From positions 1 through 7,110 of the forward strand of contig JAEYOT010000207.1 in assembly GCA_023411445.1 (NCBI GenBank): a stretch of 7,110 nucleotides of DNA. The letters run 5' to 3'. The notes beneath the pieces are model-generated. The model ran no database searches. It saw only the letters and a list, made by a program, of their open reading frames with translations, and was not told where the DNA came from. Made by a program: the position numbers and the translations under genes. This document shows positions 1-6,462 of the stretch, piece after piece; the stretch's first letter is position 1, and the number at the start of each line of letters is the position of its first letter. This DNA comes from Pseudomonadota bacterium. GTDB taxonomy: Bacteria; Myxococcota_A; Polyangia; Polyangiales; Polyangiaceae.

Positions 1-2
1 GC

Positions 3-2198
3 TTAGCCGCCAGCGTGGGCGCGGTGCGCTTCGGAGCGTCGGGCATCTGGCTGCGCGACGTGCGAGTGAGGGCGCCGGAGACCGACGCCGCGCTCCACCT
101 GCACGCGGTGAACGTGAGCCCGCTGTCGGGCCGCGTCTACGCCAGCGGCGGCAGCCTAATTGGTAGCGGCGACTACGACCGGTTGCTGGAGAAGCTGCGC
201 GGCAAGCGCACGCAAGCGGCGGAGGGGGGCGCCGAGTCCTCGCGCGAGATCTCCGTGAGCGGGCTGTACGTGCGCTGGCAGCGTGAGGATTCCCTGCTCG
301 AGGTCTGGGGTGCGGGCGCGCGGCGCGGAGCGGGCGTGCTGGAGGCTGGCGCGGACCTGATTCGAGCGCGGCGCGGCGAGCAGGCGCTGGAGGCGACTGG
401 CTTGGGCCTGGCGTTCGAGACGCGGGCTGGCCAGCGCGTGCTGGTGCGGCTCGCGACCACGAGCGTGGATCTTGCGTGGATCGAGGCCGAGCGACCCGAG
501 TCGACGCGGGACGCGCCCTCGCCGGACAGCGCCGCAGCTGGGGCCGTCTTGCGGACGGCGGGCCGCGTGCCGAGCGATGTTCGGAATGCGGACGCAGCGG
601 AACCCGCGAGCACGGTGAGCGGGCGAGCGGCGAGGCTACGCGAGTGGCGGGCGGTGCTGCTGCCGCTGTTGAAGGAGCGGCTCGCCGCTGACGCGCGGCT
701 CGGCCTCGATGGGGTCTCGGCGCGGGTGCAGCGCGGCGGAGAGACGCTCAGCTTCGGGCCCAGCCGCTTGGCCCTGAATCGCGAGGGCTCCGAGGTGCGC
801 GTCTCCGTGACGCCGATGGCGGAGGAGGCCGGAGTGACACCCCTGGCCTTGAACGCGTCGTTGCCGCTAGAGCGCGGCCCCGTGCACGTCGTGGCCAAAG
901 GCGGGCCGGTCAGCTTCGCGAGCCTGGGCGTGAGGGCCGGCCAGATGGGGCTCGCCGACGTGCGACAAGCCACCTTGGCAGCCGATGGCGCGCTGGGCTT
1001 CTCCGAAGATTTCGAGACCGTGACGCTCGACGGCAAGGTCGCGCTGCGCGGCCTGGTGTTGCAGCGGCGCGAGCTGTCACCGCAGCCGGTCGGGCCGTGG
1101 GGCTTCGATGCCTCACTGTCGGCGCGGGCGCGGCTGGACGGGCAGGAGCTGGTGATCACCTCCAGTGAGGCGCACATCGGGGAGCTGCGCGCGGAGCTGA
1201 GCGGGCGGCTGGAGAACGCGCCGGGCAAGCGCCACGTGGAGGGCCGGCTGCGGGTACCGCTCTCCGCTTGTCAGAGCATGCTGGAAGCGGCGCCGCGCGG
1301 GCTCTTGCCGCTGGTGCGTGACATGCGCCTGAGCGGCAGCTTCGGGCTGGACCTGCAGGTGAAGTACGACGCGCTGGCGCCGAAGGACACGAGCGTGGTG
1401 CTGCGCGTGCAGAACGAGTGCAAGATCCAGAGCGCGCCGCTCGAGCTCTCCGCGCAGCGCTTCACGCGACCGTTCATGCGCGAGGTGAAGGCGCCGGACG
1501 GCTCGCCGATGGTGATCGAGAGCGGACCCGGAACGGCGAGCTGGGTGCCGCTGGACGACATGTCGCGGCACCTGGAGACAGCGGTCATCATTTGCGAAGA
1601 CAGCCGATTTCACGCGCACGGTGGCTTCGACTTCGTGGCGCTGGAGATGGCGCTGAAAGACGACTTGAAGCAAGGACGCTTCGCGCGTGGCGCCAGCACC
1701 GTCAGCATGCAGCTGGCCAAGAACCTGTACCTGGGCATGGAAAAGACGCTCGGGCGTAAGCTGCAGGAGGCGCTGCTCACGCTGCTGCTCGAGCAACAGC
1801 TGGACAAGCGGCGCATCCTGGAGCTCTACCTGAACGTGGTCGAGCTGGGGCCAGGGCTCTACGGCGTGGGTGACGCGGCACAGTACTACTTCGCGACGCC
1901 GCCGCGCGCTCTCTCGCTCGGGCAGGCGCTCTACCTCGCCTCGATCTTGCCGAACCCGACGTCGAGCCGCTTCGCCCCCGATGGCAAGCTGAAGCCAGGC
2001 TGGCGCAACTACCTGCACAAGCTGATGCACATCGCCCACAAGATCAGACGCATCGACGACGCCGAGCTCGAGGCAGGCCTCGCCGAAGAAGTGGCGTTTC
2101 GGGTGCCTTCGGCCGAGGCGACTGGCATGGCGCCGGCAGACGAGCTGCAGGCGGAGGACGAGCGCGCACCACCCGAGCTGAGCGCGCCAGGGCCGTGA
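3..2198 (+). CDS. AsmA-like domain / GT51 peptidoglycan glycosyltransferase fusion (5' partial)
   Basis: Frame is open to the left edge, so the true start lies upstream; residue numbers count from the GTG at 15. The last ~200 residues form a GT51 glycosyltransferase, which polymerises lipid II into glycan strands outside the inner membrane. Visible motifs are EDSRFHAHGGFD (first catalytic Glu, E528), GASTVSMQLAKN, RKLQE (second catalytic Glu, E585), ILELYLNVVELGPGLYGV and ALYLASILPNP. The YLNVVELGPG and AAQYYF stretches resemble monofunctional MtgA more than bifunctional PBPs, and no transpeptidase domain follows; the ~80-residue tail is charged. Residues 1-490 are repetitive beta-strand-like sequence of AsmA/TamB style, with a low-complexity insert near 156-205. 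Cysteines occur only at 419, 469 and 527. Motif 2 has Met where a Gln is usual. Ends 13 bp from convergent tadA with no hairpin terminator between. The GT51 call is firm; the AsmA-like label is by resemblance. Confidence 0.9.
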   Translation, partial: LAASVGAVRFGASGIWLRDVRVRAPETDAALHLHAVNVSPLSGRVYASGGSLIGSGDYDRLLEKLRGKRTQAAEGGAESSREISVSGLYVRWQREDSLLEVWGAGARRGAGVLEAGADLIRARRGEQALEATGLGLAFETRAGQRVLVRLATTSVDLAWIEAERPESTRDAPSPDSAAAGAVLRTAGRVPSDVRNADAAEPASTVSGRAARLREWRAVLLPLLKERLAADARLGLDGVSARVQRGGETLSFGPSRLALNREGSEVRVSVTPMAEEAGVTPLALNASLPLERGPVHVVAKGGPVSFASLGVRAGQMGLADVRQATLAADGALGFSEDFETVTLDGKVALRGLVLQRRELSPQPVGPWGFDASLSARARLDGQELVITSSEAHIGELRAELSGRLENAPGKRHVEGRLRVPLSACQSMLEAAPRGLLPLVRDMRLSGSFGLDLQVKYDALAPKDTSVVLRVQNECKIQSAPLELSAQRFTRPFMREVKAPDGSPMVIESGPGTASWVPLDDMSRHLETAVIICEDSRFHAHGGFDFVALEMALKDDLKQGRFARGASTVSMQLAKNLYLGMEKTLGRKLQEALLTLLLEQQLDKRRILELYLNVVELGPGLYGVGDAAQYYFATPPRALSLGQALYLASILPNPTSSRFAPDGKLKPGWRNYLHKLMHIAHKIRRIDDAELEAGLAEEVAFRVPSAEATGMAPADELQAEDERAPPELSAPGP

Positions 2199-2211
2199 AG
2201 GCGTCAGCCCG

Positions 2212-2700
2212 TCAGCTGGCAGCTTGGCGCTTGCGCCTGAGCTCCGCGAAGAACTGGGACAGGCGGCGAGCGCCTTCCTCAGCCATGAAGCCAGCCTCGA
2301 CCTGGAAGCGGTGATTGAGCCGCGGGTCCGTGCCGATCTGGAAGAGAGAGGCCACGGCGCCAGCCTTGGGGTCGGACGCGCCGTAGACCAGTCGGGCGAT
2401 GCGCGCGTTGACGAGCGCGCCGGCGCACATCGGGCACGGCTCGAGCGTGACGTAGACGGTGGCGCCCTCCAGCCGCCAGCCGCCGAGGCCGCGCGTGGCC
2501 TCCCGCACCGCGAGCAGCTCGGCATGAGCGGTGGGATCGGCGCGCTGCTCCCGCCGGTTATGATCCTTGGCCAGCACGACGCCCTCCCTCGACACGACCA
2601 CCGCGCCGACCGGCACGTCGCCGTGCTCGAGCGCGAGATCCGCCTCGGCCAGCGCCAAGCGCATGAAATGTTCGGGGGAAGAAGCCAGGTCGTCGGTCAC
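2212..2700 (-). CDS. tadA: tRNA adenosine(34) deaminase TadA
   Basis: Zinc-dependent deaminase converting A34 to inosine in the wobble position of tRNA-Arg(ACG) in the cytoplasm; normally essential. The 162-residue product carries the full cytidine/deoxycytidylate-deaminase signature: HAE with zinc ligand H59 and proton-shuttle E61, then PCPMC with zinc ligands C89 and C92. The flanking DVPVGAVVV, DPTAHAE and TLEPCPMCAGA stretches match bacterial TadA closely and length is typical (~165). I chose the GTG at 2700: it gives a short leader before HFMRLAL that aligns with E. coli TadA. The longer open frame to 2820 would overlap the PilZ gene by 71 bp and adds a sequence unlike TadA. The Shine-Dalgarno is weak (GAG about 9 bases upstream), and a TTG further upstream is possible. 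Lies 49 bp behind the PilZ gene on the same strand and may share its transcript. Confidence 0.95.
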   Translation of the reverse strand: MTDDLASSPEHFMRLALAEADLALEHGDVPVGAVVVSREGVVLAKDHNRREQRADPTAHAELLAVREATRGLGGWRLEGATVYVTLEPCPMCAGALVNARIARLVYGASDPKAGAVASLFQIGTDPRLNHRFQVEAGFMAEEGARRLSQFFAELRRKRQAAS

Positions 2701-2749
2701 GCGCGCGCTCAGATTGAGCGGAAACGTTGGCAGCCGCAACCTCGCCGTT

Positions 2750-3187
2750 TCATTCGTCGTCGAAGAACAGCGGGTCGCGGCGCTCCAAGAACGCCGTGAT
2801 GGCTTCGACCGCTCCGTCACTCAATTCGATGAACTTGACGCCCATGCCGGGCGGGGTGTCGCTCGTCTCGTTGAAGACGCGGACCCAGCGCACCTCGCCC
2901 AGCGCGGTGAGCTTGGCGCCGTCGGGCAGGTTGATCGTAAGCTCGATCTTCGAGCCAACGCGCTTGAGCTTGTGCGTGGCGATGAACACGCCGCCAGCCG
3001 ACAGGTTCTCGGCGAAGCCGGCGTAAAAATTGTGGTCGCTGCCGACCGTCACGTCCAAATCGACCGCGAAGCGAGAGTGCTCGCGGCGGTGGCCAGCGTC
3101 GGCGCTGGGTGCGAGGGAGCGGATGCTCGCTTCGCTGTGCCGTTCTTCTTCCTCGGTGGCTTCGGCCTCGCTCAGTTCCATGGCCAT
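2750..3187 (-). CDS. PilZ-domain protein, myxobacterial PlpA/TIGR02266-like type
   Basis: Small cytoplasmic PilZ-domain protein; the family binds cyclic di-GMP or acts as a c-di-GMP-independent adaptor in motility and surface behaviour. With the ATG at 3187 the product is 145 residues: an acidic N-terminus rich in Glu, then RREHSRF (RxxxR motif), GFAENLSAGGVFIATH (NxSxxG, with Asn where Asp is usual), a LPDG turn, GEVRWVR, and the PPGMGVKF and RRDPLFFDD ends typical of the myxobacterial paralogous domain. An upstream GTG at 3247 would add 20 residues, but that stretch is Pro-rich, uses codons unlike the rest (AGA, CTA, CCA) and overlaps inverted repeats, so I prefer the ATG; neither start has a good Shine-Dalgarno. 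Both halves of the ligand motif are present, so c-di-GMP binding is plausible but not shown. Sits 89 bp after the PDZ/NuoH-like gene. Confidence 0.87.
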   Translation of the reverse strand: MAMELSEAEATEEEERHSEASIRSLAPSADAGHRREHSRFAVDLDVTVGSDHNFYAGFAENLSAGGVFIATHKLKRVGSKIELTINLPDGAKLTALGEVRWVRVFNETSDTPPGMGVKFIELSDGAVEAITAFLERRDPLFFDDE

Positions 3188-3235
3188 GGGAGGCGAGAAC
3201 GGCGGTGGAGCGGGCGCCTTTAGTCTCGATCGACC

Positions 3236-3260
3236 GTGCAGCGACACTGCACGTGGCAGT
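3236..3260. repeat. Overlapping inverted repeats upstream of the PilZ gene
   Basis: GTGCAG (3236-3241) and CTGCAC (3247-3252) form a perfect 6-bp inverted repeat with a 5-base spacer. ACTGC (3246-3250) and GCAGT (3256-3260) form a second 5-bp pair around ACGTG, sharing the middle arm. The cluster lies in the 89-bp gap between the PDZ/NuoH-like stop and the preferred PilZ start. There is no T-run on either strand, so it is not a classical terminator; an operator or mRNA hairpin is possible, as is chance in GC-rich DNA. Confidence 0.4.
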
Positions 3261-3276
3261 CAGCGCGAAACGCCGC

Positions 3277-5094
3277 TCAAAGCCAGGGGTTGATGCTCGG
3301 CTCGCCGCGCTGCAGCCGCAGATTTTGCCCGAGACGTCGCACGACCAGCACGCAAATCAGCGCAGTCGCGACGAACAGCGCCATCGCAATGACCCCGCGA
3401 TAGGCAGAAATGACCAGGCCTTCGGAGCCGGTGTCCCACAGCTTGGCGCCGATCGGTAGCACCAACGCGGCGGGCAGACCGACGCGGATGAGCGCGCTCC
3501 CGCACTGTGCCACGCTCACGCGACCGAGCGTCCAGCGCACGGCCGCGACCAGCAGCACGACACCGAAGGTCTTGAGCACGAGCAGCGCGGCGCCGAGCGC
3601 CATCCGTGAGCTCGTGCTCGTGCGATCCAGCTCGCTCAGCCACGGCACGGCGAAGCCGCCGAGCAGCATGATGCTGAGCAGCCCGCTGCTGATCACCAAG
3701 TGCGCCCACTCCACCCCGGGAAGAGCCGGCCACAGCTTCGACGCGCGCGCCGGCAGGCTGACGCTGGGGCTCGAGGTCAGCGTCGCCTCCGGCACCAGCG
3801 CGAAGATGCCGAGCAGCAGCGCCATGAAGTGCAGCGGCGAAGCGAAGGCGAGGAAACGCCAAGGCATGCCGGCTTGCGCCGCCGCGAAGTCGTCGCCGCG
3901 CAAGCTGCCGACGCTGAGGGTAGCGACGAGCAGCGCCGACACGAGCGGTATCTGCGCGACCAGCACCCAACCGGCGCGTCGCAGCGCCGGTCCGAACGCC
4001 ACGCGCTGATGACCGAGCAGCTGCAACAGGAAGCCGGCGACCGTGAGCGCGCTGCCAGCGGTCAAGATCAAGATGGGCAAGTCCAGCTCGCGCGCCACGA
4101 GCGGCACGCCGAGCGCGCCCAGCGCGAGCAATGAGCTGCCGAGCGCGACGCCGAAGTAGGCCGCCGCGCTGGAGGGCAGCGCGCCGCTCACGCCTCGGGC
4201 TAGCGCGCGCCAGCGCTCGCTCGCTGTCGAGCCGCCGCGCGTGCGCGATGAGACGGAGAGCGCGAGCCAGCTGGAGAAGCGACCGAGCGGCGACAGCGCG
4301 AGCACGAGCGCCAAGAGCGCGCTGCCCACGAGCGCCAGCGCCGGCGTGAGATCCGACAGCGTGCCCGGCTTGAACGCCGCTACGTCCACCGCCACCACGG
4401 CCGCCTCGCTGGCTCCGCCTCGGTGCAGACCGATGCGAGCCGTGCGCGCGCGCGGCGGCGGCACGAAATCCGAGAGCTCGGTGATGCGAACGCCGGACAG
4501 CTCTTCGATCACGTCGCCGGCGGCGAGCCCAGCCTGGGCGCCGCGGCCCTCGGGCTCGACCTTCTGAACGCGCAGCGGGCCGCTGCCATCAGCGCTCACC
4601 GCGATGCCCAAGAACTGGGCGAAGCGCTGGCCTTCACGCAGCCCGAGCTCCCGGTTCTCCTCGCTCTCACGGCTCGGTTCTAGATCCAACACCACGCCTT
4701 GCAGTGAGCCGGCGACGGGCGGGGCTCCGCTCTTGCGCGGCGAGAAGGCGGCGGTGACGTCGCCACGGAAGGTGGCATGCGCGCCGTCGTCGCGGCCGCA
4801 GAAGGCATCGATCAGCTCGTCGCCGATGGTCGCCTCTAGCACATGCGGCGTCGCCGTGCGCGCGGCGATCGAGACCTCCACGTCCCGCGCCGGGGCTCTG
4901 CCAGGACGGAACACGTCGCCACGGAACGTCAGCCGCGCCACGCGCCCTTCCGGGAAGCCGGCGCCGCTCACCTCCAGCTTGTCGCCCTTGCCGATCTCTC
5001 GCGCCGAGAGCTCGGTGAGCTGCAGGAGGCCTGGACCACCGCTCGGGGCCGAGCAGCCCAGAGCCAGCGCCGCGGCGAGGAGCAAAGCCTTCAC
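3277..5094 (-). CDS. Lipoprotein-signal / TIG-like / PDZ protein with a degenerate NuoH-like membrane domain
   Basis: With the GTG at 5094 the product is 605 residues. It opens with a short basic, hydrophobic signal ending ALGC (Cys14), a near-consensus lipobox. Residues ~22-139 include an IPT/TIG-like beta stretch (GDKLEVSGAGFPEG) and ~163-227 a PDZ domain (VEPEGRGAQAGLAAGDVIEEL). Then come about nine hydrophobic segments near 252-269, 310-332, 339-360, 374-394, 412-434, 465-486, 498-519, 535-549 and 564-587. The order and local wording of the last six resemble complex I subunit H, especially LPGVEWAHL and VLKTFGVVLLVAAVRWTLGR. The conserved acidic loop of NuoH (AETNR..PFD..EAESEL) is replaced by LVPEATLTSS, so proton pumping or quinone binding as in complex I is unlikely. 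No other nuo gene is nearby. A CTG start at 5109, preceded by GAAGGA, would give a more basic signal. Function unknown; membrane location is secure, the NuoH relation moderately so. Confidence 0.75.
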   Translation of the reverse strand: MKALLLAAALALGCSAPSGGPGLLQLTELSAREIGKGDKLEVSGAGFPEGRVARLTFRGDVFRPGRAPARDVEVSIAARTATPHVLEATIGDELIDAFCGRDDGAHATFRGDVTAAFSPRKSGAPPVAGSLQGVVLDLEPSRESEENRELGLREGQRFAQFLGIAVSADGSGPLRVQKVEPEGRGAQAGLAAGDVIEELSGVRITELSDFVPPPRARTARIGLHRGGASEAAVVAVDVAAFKPGTLSDLTPALALVGSALLALVLALSPLGRFSSWLALSVSSRTRGGSTASERWRALARGVSGALPSSAAAYFGVALGSSLLALGALGVPLVARELDLPILILTAGSALTVAGFLLQLLGHQRVAFGPALRRAGWVLVAQIPLVSALLVATLSVGSLRGDDFAAAQAGMPWRFLAFASPLHFMALLLGIFALVPEATLTSSPSVSLPARASKLWPALPGVEWAHLVISSGLLSIMLLGGFAVPWLSELDRTSTSSRMALGAALLVLKTFGVVLLVAAVRWTLGRVSVAQCGSALIRVGLPAALVLPIGAKLWDTGSEGLVISAYRGVIAMALFVATALICVLVVRRLGQNLRLQRGEPSINPWL

Positions 5095-5140
5095 TCGCTT
5101 CGTATACAGGTTGTCCTTCGACCAGGCGAAAATTTGGGGG

Positions 5141-5171
5141 AGAGCGCCCCGGCGTGCTCTACGTCGAGAGC
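5141..5171. repeat. Alternating inverted arms in the divergent intergenic region
   Basis: AGAGC (5141-5145), GCTCT (5156-5160) and AGAGC (5167-5171) alternate, so the middle arm can pair with either neighbour. The first pairing extends to a 20-bp imperfect palindrome (5141-5160, eight of ten positions symmetric; a 7-bp RNA stem with one G-U). The second is a perfect 5-bp pair with a 6-base loop ending just before the Shine-Dalgarno at 5175. G-tract 5136-5140 can also pair with C-tract 5147-5150. This fills much of the 91-bp gap between the divergent genes; operator or leader-RNA switch are both possible, and no role is proven. Confidence 0.45.
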
Positions 5172-5174
5172 CGC

Positions 5175-5181
5175 GAGGAGG
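5175..5181 (+). promoter_or_regulatory. Strong ribosome binding site for the SMI1/KNR4 gene
   Basis: GAGGAGG ends four bases before the ATG at 5186, the best Shine-Dalgarno in the window. It decides the start of the SUKH gene against a much longer open frame that reaches back to 4604 inside the opposite-strand gene. Confidence 0.8.
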
Positions 5182-5185
5182 CCCC

Positions 5186-5749
5186 ATGGATCAACACGAC
5201 CTATTGATCAGGATTCGCGAGACTCACACGGAGATCTCGTGGCTCCAGCCATTCCGCGATCTGGGCTTGATGCCGAACCCGGCTGCTTCGGAGGTCGCGG
5301 TGGCCAAGGTGGAAGAGCGGCTCGGACGTCGCTTGCCCCCGTCGTACCGGGAGTTTCTGCTGCGGCACGACGGCTGGCCGCGCTTCTTCGACGGAGCCAG
5401 CTTGCTGGGCACGGCCAACCTGGGCCTACGCCAGTACGAAGACCTCGCGCGCGCCGCCTTCGAAGCAGCCGAGACGCCGGTCCCGGACCTGGGCCCGCCG
5501 ACGCGGCCCCGCGCGCGGACGTTGATCCCGTTCGGCGCCGACCTGGAAGGGACCACGCTGTTCGCCTTCAACCCGGCCGTGACCCAACCTGACGGTGAGT
5601 ACGAAGTGATCGCCTGGGTGAACGAGCTCGGCGTTCGCCAACCGAGCTTCGCCGCCTTCCTCGAATGGATCCTCGACCTGGGTCGGCAGGACCTGGCGGA
5701 CCTGAGCGAGGCGGGGGGCTTCGCGGAGCTGCTAGCCCAAGCAGGATAA
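5186..5749 (+). CDS. SMI1/KNR4 (SUKH) family protein
   Basis: 187-residue soluble protein with no signal peptide or membrane segment. The SMI1/KNR4 signature is clear: NPAASEVAVAKVEERLG (residues 31-47), then RLPPSYREFLLRHDGWPRFFDG (49-70, written LPPSYREFLLRHDGW at its core), LLG at 73-75, a central beta region with TLIPFGADLEGTTLFAFNP, and a closing helix SFAAFLEWIL. SUKH proteins are often immunity proteins against polymorphic nuclease toxins, but many stand-alone copies occur in large genomes with unknown roles. No toxin, secretion or Rhs/WXG-type gene is in this window, so an immunity role is not supported by context. It is divergent from the PDZ/NuoH-like gene across 91 bp and is followed by a weak hairpin-T-run. 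Start fixed by the GAGGAGG at 5175. Confidence 0.86.
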   Translation: MDQHDLLIRIRETHTEISWLQPFRDLGLMPNPAASEVAVAKVEERLGRRLPPSYREFLLRHDGWPRFFDGASLLGTANLGLRQYEDLARAAFEAAETPVPDLGPPTRPRARTLIPFGADLEGTTLFAFNPAVTQPDGEYEVIAWVNELGVRQPSFAAFLEWILDLGRQDLADLSEAGGFAELLAQAG

Positions 5750-5766
5750 CGGCTGAATCGGGCGCC

Positions 5767-5782
5767 GGCCGGGCGGCCTTTT
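5767..5782 (+). terminator. Possible weak terminator after the SMI1/KNR4 gene
   Basis: GGCC (5767-5770), loop GGGC, GGCC (5775-5778), followed by TTTT (5779-5782). The stem is only four base pairs and the T-run overlaps the -35 box of the next promoter, so termination would be inefficient. It lies 18 bp past the stop codon. Confidence 0.3.
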
Positions 5783-5809
5783 GACCAGCTTGACGCTGCG
5801 CGCCATACT
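5781..5809 (+). promoter_or_regulatory. Candidate sigma-70 type promoter for the PHA-regulator-like gene
   Basis: TTGACC (5781-5786, five of six to the -35 consensus) and CATACT (5804-5809, four of six to the -10 consensus) are separated by exactly 17 bases. The expected transcript start, near 5816, leaves only about nine untranslated bases before the ATG at 5825, so the mRNA would be nearly leaderless and the AAGG at 5812 would be excluded. It would also serve the ECF sigma gene downstream. Confidence 0.5.
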
Positions 5810-5824
5810 CTAAGGCCGCACGCC

Positions 5825-6427
5825 ATGAGCACCGAGCCCGACAACCCGAGCGCGGACCCGTCGGAAGAGTCTGCCGACAGGCGCATCATCAAGCGCTACT
5901 CGAACCGCAAGCTCTACGACACCCGCGGCTCGAGCTACGTCACCCTCCTGCAGATCGCTGAAATGATTCGGGACGGCGAGGACGTCCAGATCATCGACAA
6001 CGCGACGAAGGAGGACAAGACCGACGTCACGCTCGCGCTGATCATCTCGGAAGAGCTCCGGAATAAGCCGCGAGCCATTCCTATCCCGACCCTCAAGGCG
6101 CTCATCCGCCACCGGGGTGAGCGCATCCTCACTCAACTGCGTGAGGGCCCCATCGGTAAGCTCATCCCGCCGGGTAAAGAAGAGGGGGAGCCGTCCGGCT
6201 CCACGCCGCCAGCCGCCCTAGAGGACGAGGACATGCAAGGCAAAGAATCCAAGGGACTGCGGGCCACCTTCGAGCAATGGCAGTCCGCGATCGACGAGCG
6301 TATCCGCGCGGTTTTGCCCAACTTTGAGGCGCTGCGTGACCTGCAGGCCGAGGTCAAGCGGCTCGCGGACCGACTCGATGAGCTGGAGCAACGTCAGAAG
6401 GACGGCGGCCCGCCCCCGGCGGAATAA
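5825..6427 (+). CDS. PHA/PHB-accumulation-regulator-type DNA-binding protein
   Basis: 200-residue cytoplasmic protein. Residues 18-78 are the PHB/PHA accumulation regulator DNA-binding domain: RRIIKRYSNRKLYDTRGSSY, then VTLLQIAEMIRDGEDVQIID and TLALIISEE, close to PhaR proteins (KRYPNRRLYDT..S.YITL). PhaR represses phasin and PHA-granule genes and is released by binding PHA. The second PhaR domain is only loosely echoed at 86-112 (PIPTLKALIRHRGERIL). After a Gly/Pro/Glu linker (115-140), residues ~147-191 form an amphipathic helix of phasin or coiled-coil style (LQAEVKRLADRLDELEQRQ). No phaC, phasin or depolymerase gene is in the window, so the regulated target is unknown and the phaR symbol is withheld. 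A sigma-70 promoter lies just upstream, and an ECF sigma gene begins 35 bp downstream, probably on the same transcript. Confidence 0.87.
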   Translation: MSTEPDNPSADPSEESADRRIIKRYSNRKLYDTRGSSYVTLLQIAEMIRDGEDVQIIDNATKEDKTDVTLALIISEELRNKPRAIPIPTLKALIRHRGERILTQLREGPIGKLIPPGKEEGEPSGSTPPAALEDEDMQGKESKGLRATFEQWQSAIDERIRAVLPNFEALRDLQAEVKRLADRLDELEQRQKDGGPPPAE

Positions 6428-6462
6428 ACGCTAAAGCCTTAGGTTTCATTGACGAGCCTCTG

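Noticed and set aside
2199..2211. Bidirectional terminator between the convergent genes
   Set aside because: Only 13 bp, with no stem and T-run; the doubled GTCAGC there is too short to mean much.
173..2525. Long minus-strand open frames (173-1228, 1113-2525, 1271-1591, 1610-1816)
   Set aside because: They lie opposite the AsmA/GT51 gene, are rich in Arg/Ser/Pro/His, show no family motifs, and are explained by GC-rich third positions. The 1113-2525 frame also crosses into tadA.
2701..2820. N-terminal extension of TadA to 2820
   Set aside because: Overlaps the PilZ coding end by 71 bp and adds residues with no counterpart in TadA proteins; the GTG at 2700 fits the family start.
2224..3459. 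Plus-strand open frames over tadA and the PilZ gene
   Set aside because: Mirror frames of clearly recognised minus-strand genes, with no recognisable protein features.
3260..4683. Open frames in other registers inside the PDZ/NuoH-like gene
   Set aside because: Composition is that of shadow frames; the 3277-5094 frame alone shows signal, PDZ and membrane segments.
5101..5135. Promoter boxes for the divergent genes (TTGTCC, GTATAC, AAAATTT)
   Set aside because: No -35/-10 pair with acceptable spacing and match on either strand.
4604..5185. Long N-terminal extension of the SUKH protein
   Set aside because: It would run through the opposite-strand gene; the ATG at 5186 has a strong Shine-Dalgarno and starts the family-like sequence.
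3277..5749. Toxin-immunity pair made of the PDZ membrane protein and the SUKH protein
   Set aside because: The membrane protein shows no toxin, nuclease or secretion-tag domain, and the genes are divergent rather than in tandem.
5224..6357. Minus-strand frames over the SUKH and PHA-regulator genes
   Set aside because: Shadow frames without motifs, opposite well-supported genes.
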